Positions 11,601-20,910 of a stretch of DNA of 30,879 bases are shown in pieces. The DNA comes from Tieghemiomyces parasiticus (lineage: Eukaryota; Kickxellomycota; Dimargaritomycetes; Dimargaritales; Dimargaritaceae), in NCBI GenBank assembly GCA_027575765.1, contig JANBPT010000557.1:1-30879 (forward strand), in the 5' to 3' direction. The notes beneath the pieces are model-generated. The model searched no databases and was not told the DNA's origin. It worked only from the letters and a program-made list of their open reading frames with translations. Both the position numbers and the translations under genes were made by a program. How positions within the stretch are numbered: position 1 is the stretch's first letter; each line of letters starts with the position of its first letter.

Positions 11601-12633
11601 GCGTCCAAAATTCCAGGACCCCTCGTTGGCCACTTTCGACCGTTTCATCCAGACCCTCCCACATCAGCTCAGCCAGACGATCAAATTGATTAACATTTCC
11701 CAGTTTGGCCAGAACGGCCACCTGAAAAGGTATGGGCTTCATCTCGCTGTCGACAGGGCTGGCCTCCGCGAACACTTGTTCACCCGGTTGGCCTGTGACC
11801 CACCGATACAACTGGTTGGTAAGCTCGGCAGCAAATGGTGCGGGCATCAGGGACGGGTTGACCGCCCCACGGGCGAGATGGTTGGCCACTCGATCAGGGA
11901 GACTGACAAGGCTAGCCAGGACAGGCTGCCAATCATCTAGACCACCGGCAGCGTTGTGGCCCGTGTTGGGATGGGAGATCAGATGGCCCAGGCGCCGGTT
12001 GCGCCCACCGGGCGCCGCTGTCAGTTTACTCAGCGTCACAGTTCCGCGGTACAGGGCGACCAGGAGGTGGGGCGACTGAACATACCGGACGAGCAGCGCA
12101 TGAACAGCGGCCAGCGTGGCACTGTGGATCAGATTGGAGGTTGGCCCGGTAGCTTCAAGCGTGCACCGGGTTTCACCGGCGGACGGCTCGTTGCTGAGGA
12201 GGCGAATGACCATCTGGAAGGCCTGAACGGTAACCGATTCGGACATCCCGTCGAATTGGGCCGCGTGAGGATTGGGCAACGGCTCAGTGTCAGTCAGAAT
12301 TGACAGTCCGAACAGCGGGTTCCACACCTCTTCGCGTTCATCTTCCGAAAATTGATCTAACCACCGCGGCGGTATGTAAGTGAGGCAATACCGTACAAAA
12401 CTAGAATAATATGTTGTCAGGAACAGTGGCCGGCTTTTGACAGGTAGGTCTGCCAGAGTAAACTCCGCTTCGTCCGTAGGCGTAGGACCGGTGGGACTAA
12501 GGCCGAGGAAGACGAGGGGTTCCCGCAGCGCCCGGAGAAGCTCGTGCTTGGTGAGCGTGTCGCGTTGCAAGATGCGATAGAACTGCTGAATTTTCTCGCG
12601 GCAGACACCGGCGGGATCGTGTGACAAGTCCAT
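8663..12633 (-). CDS. TEL2: Tel2/TELO2, subunit of the TTT complex
   Basis: Tel2 works with Tti1 and Tti2 and Hsp90 in folding PIKK kinases (ATM/Tel1, ATR/Mec1, TOR, Tra1). Eight exons on the minus strand give 1032 residues: 12633-11274, 11163-11065, 10957-10818, 10682-10484, 10310-10178, 10047-9424, 9368-8929, 8766-8663. All phases agree; donors are GTAAGT in five introns, GTGAGT in the first and GTAAGG in the last. The N-terminal half is HEAT-like and contains the family's SLPDRVANHL segment. PETRYLGL joined to VAAECISQRIDP across an intron matches the family's RRLGMIVAE(V)VS region. The conserved Tel2 C-terminal domain runs from FLREMMAYLAAHDDPDRFE (about 645) to YTLGQRIAMLVSLAHASG; then FFFPLLGG and a last helical block ending VQSAAASVLLTVQ. 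An in-frame TAG lies eight codons upstream of the chosen ATG. The linker exon (10310-10178) is the least certain boundary. Confidence 0.88.
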
Positions 12634-13172
12634 GGCAAATGGATGTTGGCTGGTTGGCTAAATGGAAAAAAGGTCAAGCTAATGGGAAGGGAATGTGCGT
12701 GGGCGAAATAGCCGCATGTCCCGACCCCTAGTCCTAGAGTACTTCAACTCTTGTGGACGCATCTCGAGACAGTAGCGTCCTGGTCCCCGAACCGGGTACC
12801 GCAAGAGCTCCACCGCCCAATGCCCCTACAGTAAAGTGTAGGTGGAGAGTCGTCAGTACTTACCATTCAGAAGATCGCCCATTACGCGGCTTTCGTCTGG
12901 CGCCCAAAAGCGGCAACCGAGCAGCCAACGACTTGTTCTACGACGAGTCCCCATCGATGGTATCGGATAAGGAGCTCCAGGCCTGGGCAGCTTTTTTTTC
13001 TGGTACTCGCGCCGTTTAGCCCGTTTCCGAGGGCTCTAGGGGCGGCTGGGTCTGGCAAGCACTCATTTCGTGTACTTGTCTTGGTCGTTCACGTCTACGC
13101 CATTCCTTCAGCTTTGCCCTTCAAACCCCTGCAACCCCATCGACCCCCGAGCCGGATTCCCTATCGAACACA
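12634..13172. other. Divergent promoter region of TEL2 and DPH6
   Basis: The two genes start 539 nt apart on opposite strands. On the minus strand a GTAAGT donor at 12863 and an acceptor CATTTAG ending at 12658 could bound a 206-nt intron in the TEL2 leader. A C-rich, pyrimidine-rich leader precedes DPH6 (about 13085-13170). The open frame at 12753-13019 (+) has no recognisable protein features. Confidence 0.5.
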
Positions 13173-14325
13173 ATGAAAGTCGTCGCCCTTGTAAGGTACG
13201 CAACAGAGTCCGTAGGCTAGAGCCTGACCCACGTAGTTGAGCTTCGCCAAACGCGCACTATTCTGAACCGTCTGCTTCTACCCTCTTGCCACCCTCCGCC
13301 GCACTGTACTCCGCACCCACTCACCTACACCACCTAACCCTCGCCCAGTGGCGGTAAGGACAGTTGCTACAACATGGTCAAGTGCGTCGAAGCCGGACAC
13401 GAAATTGTGGCCTTGGCCAACGCCCACCCGGACGTTAGCTCGGAGTCAGGTAAGCCGCGACGACATGATTTAGAGGCTGCTACTACGTTACCCCTGACCT
13501 GCCACCGACTTACCACAGCATTACTGCCGTCATACTATAACTCATGTTTACTCCTCAGACGAGATGGATAGCTACCTCTTTCAAACGGTCGGCTACGACG
13601 GTGTCCCCTACATTGCCGAATGCATGGACCTCCCGCTCTACCGTGAGGTCATCCGGGGCAAGCCGCTGCTCCAAACCATGGAGTACGAGGTGGTATCCAA
13701 CGACGAGACCGAGGACCTCTTCGCGCTCCTCCAACGGGTGAAGGAGAACCACCCGGACGTTGAAGGGGTGTCGGTCGGCGCCATCTTTTCCAACTACCAA
13801 GGCAAGCGCGTCCAGCACGTCTGTGACCGACTCGGTCTCACCATGCTGGCGTACCTTTGGGAGCGGGACCAGCGCACGCTGCTTAAGGAGATGGCAGACA
13901 ACGGAATGGAGTGCGTCCTGATCAAGGTGGCGGCGATTGGCTTGAAACCCACTCACCTAGGCAAGACCATCGCTGAGATGTACCCATACTTGTGCGAGCT
14001 AAACGACAAGTACGATGTGCATATCTGCGGCGAAGGTGGTGAGTATGAGACCTTCACGCTCGACTGTCCGCTCTTCAAGCGTCGCATTGTCATGTAAGTT
14101 ACCGAAAGCTGCTGTTGTGAGCGGCGGTAAGCGGTGTTGGCGAGCTCTACGGTGCCGCCTTATCACGGCCGACTAACCACCCCAATGCCATTTACTACTT
14201 TGCCTGCGCACAATATTTGAACTGGTTCCCACAGTGACTCTTCGGAGACTATAATGCATTCTGATGACGACTATAGCCCCGTGGCCTATCTGCGACTGAG
14301 CGGCCTCCACACCGAAGCCAAATAA
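13173..14325 (+). CDS. DPH6: Diphthine-ammonia ligase Dph6, short form
   Basis: Dph6 catalyses the last step of diphthamide synthesis on the histidine of elongation factor 2, using ATP and ammonium. Four exons, 13173-13195, 13349-13449, 13559-14093 and 14235-14325, give 249 residues. Exon 1 has only 23 coding bases and splits the PP-loop: MKVVALV plus SGGKDSCYNMVKC after splicing. Donors are GTACGC, GTAAGC and GTAAGT; the first intron ends with CCTAACCCTCGCCCAG. The frame continues with ATP-binding adenylation-type motifs VGAIFSNYQGKRVQ, YLWERDQ, VLIKVAAIGL and the family hallmark CGEGGEYETFTLD, and ends with PVAYLRLSGLHTEAK. The length equals the animal enzyme (about 267) and lacks the two RidA-like domains found in yeast Dph6 (685 residues). 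I see no RidA-like domain downstream. Exon 3 can read into a stop immediately after its donor, so intron retention would truncate the protein. Confidence 0.93.
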
Positions 14326-14540
14326 TTTTGGCAGGATACCTTGTCGCGTTGGCGGACCAAAGGGCCCAGTTTTTCCCCTTTTTCTTACACACTACGCCTC
14401 ACCATTTGGGACTACATTGGGAGATTTAGTTTGGTAAAATGTTGTACTCCGGTAAAGACCTCTATTTCTCTTAATCCACCTCTTTCTTTTTCTGCCTTGT
14501 ACAATTGGACCCGTTGTCGGCGATAAATGAAATCTGACAA

Positions 14541-16601
14541 TTACTTCTTCTGGGGGCTATAAAAGGACAGGTAGTGTCGTTCAAGGCAAAAATGAAGCGA
14601 TTGCACATGGAACAACGCTAGTTCCTGGCCCGTCTCGAGCGCCGCTTGCAGGTCCCGCATCCGATCGTTACAATTGTCAAGCAACGGGACCTCCTCGGGA
14701 CGCAGACCTAGTTGTGGTGGCCGACCATCTGGAAACATGACGCAACGCGTGCGTACGTAAGCCTCAACCAATTGGACCAACATGACTACAGCGTGGGCGA
14801 GGGTCTCCGGGACCACGGCGTGCTGGCGGGTGACCGGGCGGGAGACCATGGTGGTGATGGCCGGTACATAGTGATCAAACACGTAGACCAGGTCCAGCCG
14901 GCCCCCGCTTCGTTTGCTAGGTCCACCACTTACTCTGGCCGTGGCCGCCGTCTTACGTCGTTGTGGGCTACGATCGTCGGGACCGAACCCCTCGACGGCC
15001 GCACAGAAGTTTTGGATCACCGTATCCAGTAGCAGTACCGCAAAGTTGTCTGAGATGAGGGACCGGACAAACCGTAGCTGCGCTGAGAGTGGGCAGCGGT
15101 GGAGGCACCGGTAGGTCTCGTTGACCAGTGCCTCAAGGCCGAGACGGTGGATCCAGGCGGCCACCACCAAGAGGTGGAAGAACTCATGGAGGACTGTGTT
15201 GGTCTCGCCGGGCAGATCCTCCTGGCTGAACCCATCAAAAAGCGCCTCTACGGCGGGCTGCAGGTGGGTGACGGCCGAACCAACGAATGTAGATGTGAAT
15301 GTCTCTAGCAGCTGACAGGTCTGTAGGCCCGAGTCTGGCGTGCGATGGCGAAGCGAGTACAGGTTAGATAAGCCCGCTTAAAGGTCAAGGTATCAGGCTA
15401 TAATAAATGTAACATTGCTACCCGTAGATTACTTTAGCCTCTACGGGGAGGACAAGAATAGTCCCCGCTTACCTTTGTTCAACAGCATATCCCACCGATA
15501 AATTGTCACCAGCAGGCGTAGTAGGCCGACCTGAACCGCCTGGGGCATCTGCCCGTATAGGTAAACGACGTTACGTAGTGGTAATTAGATGAGATCGGTG
15601 ATCGCAGGCTAGTTCGGTCTAGCCCATCCACTTTTTCGGGCTTGGTTTTAGTAATAATTCGGTTAAAGAGCTTACCTGGGGTTCCAAAACCATGGAAGGG
15701 TTGTTAGTATGCTTTGGCACGTTACCCTTCAAAACCTGGCCTATGAATGGCCAGAGTTGATACCCCGACGTCTCACCAGTAAGAACTCGAAGGGCATGCT
15801 GGAAAATGGCCGGCCGGCGGTGAACAGCCAGCACGTTATCCAAACACTGCAAAGCGGCCATACGTTCGACTACTCCAGCCTCCGGGTTTAGAATGGCGGT
15901 AAACAGGGCCGACAAAGTCGAATCGCTTGGTATGAATCCGGGGCTTTGTAGGGCATCTAAGAGCTGAATCGCACTCTCATCTGTGTGAGGTAGACGTGGG
16001 TAAGTGAGTGCGGAAAATGGTACGGGACGCTCGATATGTAAGGATACCTGGTGAGGGTTGGAGTCTTTTAAGCGAGGTTTTACATGCGTGCCTAAGGTTG
16101 CTTGGACGGATACCTCACATTATGCCACTTGGGGGCCATATGGCCGCTAAACTCCCCCCACTTTAGTCCGGTAGGTACTTACGGTGCCGTTCATCAATCA
16201 TGCCATCCACCCAGTCTTGGAGGGTACGGAACGGTAAACCTGGCGGAGCGATGGCGTTAGTCAGGGGGGCCGGCGGCACTAACTGGGCAAAGAACCGCCA
16301 CACCTCGATGCGCTCAGGACCATTAGCAAAGAGCTGGCTCCATTCGGTATTACTAGTGTCGTTCAGGAGGGCACTCTACTCCAATGTGTAAAGTGGTGAG
16401 GTTGGTAATGGAGTAGGTTGGGTCATTTTTATAGGCCGCAATCGCGTTAGTGGCGATGTTTAGGCATAGCAAGGGGGGTCGGTAGCGGCCGACTTCACCT
16501 ACCATTCAGCTGTGAGGCGTTCGGGAGGCGCGAGACCGCTAGGGTGGGTAGGGGTAAGAATCGCTTACCTGCGTACACCAGTCGGATCGATCCTGCGGCA
16601 T
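14541..16601 (-). CDS. Unrecognised helix-rich protein, five exons
   Basis: I do not recognise this protein. Five exons on the minus strand (16601-16569, 16375-16183, 15980-15676, 15548-15473, 15334-14541) join in phase to 466 residues. Donors are GTAAGC three times and GTAAGT once; acceptors are TAG, CAG, CAG and CAG. Exon 1 codes only MPQDRSDWCTQ. The middle part (ESAIQLLDALQSPGF, VERMAALQCLDNVLAVHRR, VQVGLLRLLVTIYRWDML) and C-terminal half (HEFFHLLVVAAWIHRLGLEALV, SLHFCLERHYLSFY) look like amphipathic helices of an Armadillo- or HEAT-like solenoid. A basic low-complexity loop near RRKTAATARVSGGPSKRSGGR interrupts it. There is no signal peptide or membrane segment. It ends 215 nt from the convergent DPH6 stop. 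The small first exon and the 193-nt first intron are the weakest parts of the model. Confidence 0.65.
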
Positions 16602-17314
16602 GGTCCGGTGATTTCGGAAACGTAGACGAGAGATGTCTGAGGATCGGTGGTTTGGGATGTCAACAGTCACTTCTAGGCTCTAGGTGGGTAGGAGAGCGAA
16701 GGTAGCCCTAGGAATCGCAAGTAGTATACGGTATGTCGTAGTCCTTGGTTAACTCCAAGGAGAAACTTGACTAAAGCTTGTGTTTACATTGAAGCTCCGT
16801 AGGATTAATAGTAACATTATCCGGTCAGCCTTGTGTGACCAATAGTTATACCACTTTATTCATAATTAACCATTAATATCCTACGGCCAACGATTAGAGC
16901 CGCACGGAAGACAGTAGTTATACAGGGCATTAGAATATTAAGAGAGAGCGAGATCGGGTGAAGCAAGTTACATAGGGCAAGTTGGTCATAAAGGAAGCGA
17001 GCGAACAATAGTTGGCGAGAAGCGACCGTATGCGGCCAGGGTGGTCGAGAAGGGGGTATATCAAATACAGGACATAGAGGCATGAGGGTATATATATAAC
17101 AGCGGGTTAACGGAGGGAAGTTGGTGGAGTCAGGGGTAGATCAGAAAGCGTGGTGACGTGTCTGAACACGCCTTTATTCGACTCTGCCACCTATAAACCC
17201 TTCCGTTTGGGGGTCGATGGATAGGCTGACCTTGCAGTCATCACGCACAAAAATGGTAGTGGCAGTGGCACCAACCAAGAAGTCCCAGTCTCCTCCAAAT
17301 AACTGACACTATAG
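16602..17314. other. Intergenic region between two minus-strand genes
   Basis: This 0.7 kb region should contain the promoter of the unrecognised five-exon gene (near 16602-16800) and the 3' region of the first Hsp20-like gene. It is A+T-rich around 16760-16960 and has a TATATATA run near 17090. Frames at 16856-17083 and 17191-17379 show nothing recognisable. Confidence 0.5.
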
Positions 17315-17962
17315 CTAACACTTCCAGGTGTGGAAGATGGGCTCCTTGACTTTGCTGTACTTGGCCCAGAACTCGCCATTCTTGTAGTGTTCCTCGTACT
17401 TGGTCAGGTCGACGTTCTCAGGGATCCGCACGCGACGTTCGAGCACGTCAGCGTGGTCAGTTTTCACGTACGTGACGACCTCCTTGAGCTGGGATCCGGC
17501 TTCATGTTCGCACCGAATCACCAGGTCGCGCCCCTCGTGGTGGCCAGCGACCCGGTTGGGTGCCACGCCATGTTTGTGCCAGTCGACCTTCACATAGAAA
17601 TGGTCAGGAGTCTCCTTGATTTCGCTGGTGCCTAGGTGCATCGGATTGGCTGCCGGGTCACCCTCGACGGTTGTATCCCAGACGCGCTCACTGATGACCA
17701 TGGCCGGTGGCAGTGGAGTGCAGTGACATACTGGCCCACACCCTTTGACGCACCAGGCCACACCAATGAACTGGTGGTGGCCCGAGGCGACATCGACTTC
17801 AACGACCTTGGCTGACTTGCACGGCAGTGCTGTGTGGCGGTGAGGATGAGGGTGATGTTTGGGTGGGAAGGGTGCCCCACACGGGTAATCGACCTCCCTT
17901 TCCAGAGTTACCGACTTATGCGTGCTAACCTGGTAGAAGCGGTCAGCGAAGTAGCCAGGCAT
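17315..17962 (-). CDS. Diverged Hsp20/alpha-crystallin-like protein with Cys/His-rich insert
   Basis: An intronless gene encodes 215 residues. The C-terminal part, about 112-205, looks like an alpha-crystallin (small heat-shock) fold: IKETPDHFYVKVDW, a GRDLVIRCEHE strand pair, then RRVRIPENVDLTKYEEHYKNGEFW, which parallels the family's 'LPENVD...A.YKNGVL' segment. The usual C-terminal I-x-I anchor is absent; the protein ends FHTWKC. Upstream of the domain it carries a His-rich stretch (HHPHPHRH, 36-43) and a cysteine cluster (C71, C75, C79, C81, with H80). The first residues MPGYFADRFYQV match the start of the second Hsp20-like gene at 20398-20910, so the two are paralogues. Chaperone activity is inferred from the fold only; metal binding is speculation. 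ATG 17962 is the first in frame and gives the motif shared with the paralogue. Confidence 0.75.
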   Translation of the reverse strand: MPGYFADRFYQVSTHKSVTLEREVDYPCGAPFPPKHHPHPHRHTALPCKSAKVVEVDVASGHHQFIGVAWCVKGCGPVCHCTPLPPAMVISERVWDTTVEGDPAANPMHLGTSEIKETPDHFYVKVDWHKHGVAPNRVAGHHEGRDLVIRCEHEAGSQLKEVVTYVKTDHADVLERRVRIPENVDLTKYEEHYKNGEFWAKYSKVKEPIFHTWKC

Positions 17963-18168
17963 AGTGACGATCAGGGGAAGTTAAGGTTGACAAATGAAGG
18001 GGGAAAAAAGCGCTGTCGTGGGCGGTAGAGAAATGTAGGTGCTAATAAGGTGCTAAGAGGAAGTTGATGTGATTAGAGTGAAAAGCGAACACTATGAATT
18101 GGTACGACGAGAAATCGTATACAATGGCGGGGGGCATGGCTGGAGGTAGAACCGCCCGGGCTGTCCAG

Positions 18169-18176
18169 TTTATAAA
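18169..18176 (-). promoter_or_regulatory. Possible TATA element of the first Hsp20-like gene
   Basis: TTTATAAA on the minus strand lies about 210 nt upstream of the ATG at 17962, within otherwise GC-rich DNA. A TATA element would suit an inducible stress gene. I saw no clear heat-shock element (alternating GAA and TTC units) beside it. Confidence 0.35.
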
Positions 18177-20205
18177 GGAAATTACAAGCGACCTACATGT
18201 TACCCACTGAGCCCCTGCTTTACCCAGGGCTCCTTGCTGAACCCTTACTCATCCGTCGGATGTGCAATGGCTTCTAGGATGCCGTAGAGGCTGGTCCCAT
18301 GTATTTGAGCCACGCTCCGCAGTCGGGAAACGACTCTGAGATCATGGAGTGCGATAGAGGAAGGGTGAGAAGGAGACATCGGCTATAATGTAGTGAGCTA
18401 TGGTAGGCCACTAGTCAAAGCCTACTATCAAGTAAAATAAGGGGATTGAGTCACAGGGCCGGGTCATCTGCGCCAGCGCGGGGCTGCTCATTCTAGTCAT
18501 CAGCCGGACGCGGGCAGCAGCGGGTACCATCATTCAGGTCACATTTAATGATATGTATTATTATTGTTATTATAAGCGGAGCGTGAGCTTGTCATTGCTA
18601 TAAAGGACGATAACAAGACGAAACAATGGAAGCCTGAAACCAATTCCGTTTTTGGGGGAGGTGTATTTATCCGCCCGACAATCTCAAACTGACGACGTCA
18701 GCCGTCCGCAGGTCCATTTTTTGGGGGGCGAAGGCGGTGAGGCGGCTTCAAAGTCGGTCTCATGCCCTTTGCAATTACTGACTATCGGATAGGCTAGGTT
18801 CAATGGAAATCAGGTGTACCAGCCACTTCACGCTTCGCTGGAATATCAATTAAAAAAGGTAACGCTGGGATAATTAGCGAAATACCAGGTAGGGCCGAAG
18901 TGCGCCAGAAAGAAATGGTGGCGAGTCCAAGATGACGGTGATGTTAATCCTCTGGATGTCCTTGAAAGTTGCCGTGTGTCTGCATGACAAGAAAATAAGT
19001 CCGCTTTAGTTAAAACTATGAAATGAACAGTGCACTTGGCCATGGTTACACTAACTGCGTCACGGCTAACAATCCCGTCAGAACCACAATGTCGAAAATA
19101 AAAGGGGAGGGCATGTCTGTGCTACCTCCTCTTTTTCCTCTTCTTCCGTGAAATACAAGCCTGGCGGAGCGGTGAAGTCAAACGAAAACTCCACGACACC
19201 ATGACAGTGCAATGACTTAAGAAGCCATGTGATGGTACATTGGTTCGTGAGCGTCTCCCCTTATCGCGCGCACCCTCGGCTGACCGACCTGTGCTCCACC
19301 ACACCAACACCACCCTCCCACACATGCATCATATCGGCAAATATTCGGCAGGGGACGACACCGCGTCAACTCGCCCCTCTTTATCCCGCTCTGAACTAAC
19401 TTGGCTCTACACGGTATTAGGCAGAAACCGATCCGACGACATGCTGGTAGGGGGAGGAATGCCCTCGTCGTTCTTTTAACTAATTCAGGTTTAGAGCGAT
19501 TGATATAATACGACTTCCCGATCGGTCCTAACCCGTATGTTCTCTGGTAGTTATAGCGGCCTCATAAAATCTCACCCGCCCTGCCATCGAAGTCCCGGCG
19601 TGGCATCCTGAACACCGCAACCCCGCATGGATGGCGTACACATGCCAGCCTGGGGTCATTAAGCCTATTACGGACCAAAATGAGCGGGTAGCCAATGTAT
19701 TTCTAAGGGGCATGTCGAGGGGGGGGGAGCTCGAACCCATATCCATGGCCTTGGGCTCGTGTAAGGTGTACAGTGGGAATAAAAAACAATGAGTGTGAAA
19801 GCTGGGCATGAACAACTGCGTCATGTATTCATGTGCTTACATTGTAAGTGTGCAAGCCATAGCCCAGAATGTGGCGCATCAGAACGAAAAACCTCGCCCT
19901 CATAATCCACTATGAAAACCGGAAATTCGGATTTGACAGCTGGTGACATCATAGTGGACGCAGAGCTATCGGAGTAAACGATACGTTATTCTCCGACGCA
20001 CCGTTGTAGCGACGAACTGAATAGTGTGAAGCACGAGGGATTGAGCCTGTCTTCTGGTCCACAATGCCACACCGCCACTCGTTAGTCCGCCCAGGCCGCT
20101 GTGTCCGTAAAGTCATGCAGAGCTGCAGAGGTCGTAGACAGCGCAGCACACTAAACACGTAAATGAGAGAAGCGAACATCTTAAGATTAGTTAATATCGA
20201 AAATA

Positions 20206-20211
20206 TTTATT
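20206..20211 (-). terminator. Candidate polyadenylation signal of the second Hsp20-like gene
   Basis: AATAAA on the minus strand lies about 190 nt after the stop codon of the gene ending at 20398, in a short A+T-rich stretch. It is a plausible 3' end signal and nothing more. Confidence 0.35.
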
Positions 20212-20397
20212 GGGGTAGGTAGAAATACATATTTATGACAGCGAATGTTTTTGGGAATTGATGCTCGGGTGCAGGCATAGAAAATGGATGGTTGCTGGAC
20301 AGCTATGGTCGCGTAAATAAGGGATATCTGACTTGCACCGGCGTTCGGTGAAAAAGGTAAAGGGCGGCGCTAAATCCAGGTGATGAGTTGCCACATT

Positions 20398-20910
20398 TTA
20401 GGCCAGCCAATGGACCTTCCAGCCATTGCTGACTCGGGGAACGTGGGCCTTGAAGAACCCTTCGTGGTACGAAACGGTGACATTTTCGAGATCGGCGTTC
20501 TGCGGCAGGGTGAACTGGTGACGCATGGTGGTATGGCCGAAATCGGCCACGACCACGAACTGGTCGTCCTCCACAACGTAGCCACACTTGAGTGGGCGGC
20601 ACGACTCATGCCACCGGACGGTGTAGAGACCGTGGGCGTCAGTCACGTTCTCATCGATGGCCGGGTGGTAGATCTGGACCTGCTTGACCACTGGGGGCGG
20701 AGTGGTCGGGCGGTAGGTGACATAGGTGTGGGCGGCAGCCGGCGGGCTGACCGGGCGAGGGGCTGGCGACTTGGTGACGACCGGGACGGACTCAGTACCC
20801 CAATAGTACGAGGTATAGTCGGTGAAGGGAGAAGTGGGCTCCTCGACAACGGTGCTGTGGGCGGTCTCGGTCACGCGGTAGAAGCGATCGGCGAAGGGAG
20901 AGAAAGCCAT
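20398..20910 (-). CDS. Diverged Hsp20/alpha-crystallin-like protein, paralogue 2
   Basis: An intronless gene encodes 170 residues. It begins MAFSPFADRFYRV, almost the same as the start of the Hsp20-like protein at 17315-17962 (YFADRFYQV). A Pro/Thr/Ser-rich linker (about 25-75) follows, then an alpha-crystallin-like domain at about 93-160: HGLYTVRW, QFVVVADFGHTTMRHQFTLPQNADLENVTVSYHEG, FFKAHVPRV. The 'RHQFTLPQNADLENVTVSYHEGFF' block corresponds to the family's 'R.F.LPENVD...A.YKNGVL', with the usual Asn-Gly-Val/Ile-Leu replaced by Glu-Gly-Phe-Phe. It lacks the Cys/His insert of its paralogue and has no I-x-I motif; both proteins end with a Trp-containing tail (WKVHWLA). The frame stays open upstream to 21054, but the ATG at 20910 is preferred because it gives the shared N-terminal motif. 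Function is inferred from fold only. Confidence 0.72.
   Translation of the reverse strand: MAFSPFADRFYRVTETAHSTVVEEPTSPFTDYTSYYWGTESVPVVTKSPAPRPVSPPAAAHTYVTYRPTTPPPVVKQVQIYHPAIDENVTDAHGLYTVRWHESCRPLKCGYVVEDDQFVVVADFGHTTMRHQFTLPQNADLENVTVSYHEGFFKAHVPRVSNGWKVHWLA

Larger units (their letters stand above)
17963..20397. other. Gene-poor region between the two Hsp20-like genes
   Basis: Over 2.4 kb no gene can be supported. All open frames (18846-19043, 19122-19325, 19240-19479, 19528-19824, 19949-20179) are short and lack motifs. The first 200 nt should be the promoter of the 17315-17962 gene and the last 200 nt the 3' region of the second Hsp20-like gene. G runs occur near 19720. No terminal repeats, reverse transcriptase or transposase fragments were seen. 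Confidence 0.55.

Noticed and set aside
12753..13019. 88-codon open frame between TEL2 and DPH6
   Set aside because: No known motif; it overlaps the shared promoter and a possible minus-strand leader exon of TEL2.
19727..19760. Possible tRNA B-box (GGTTCGAGC on the minus strand)
   Set aside because: The flanking bases do not form a T-arm stem, and no anticodon arm or acceptor stem could be fitted.
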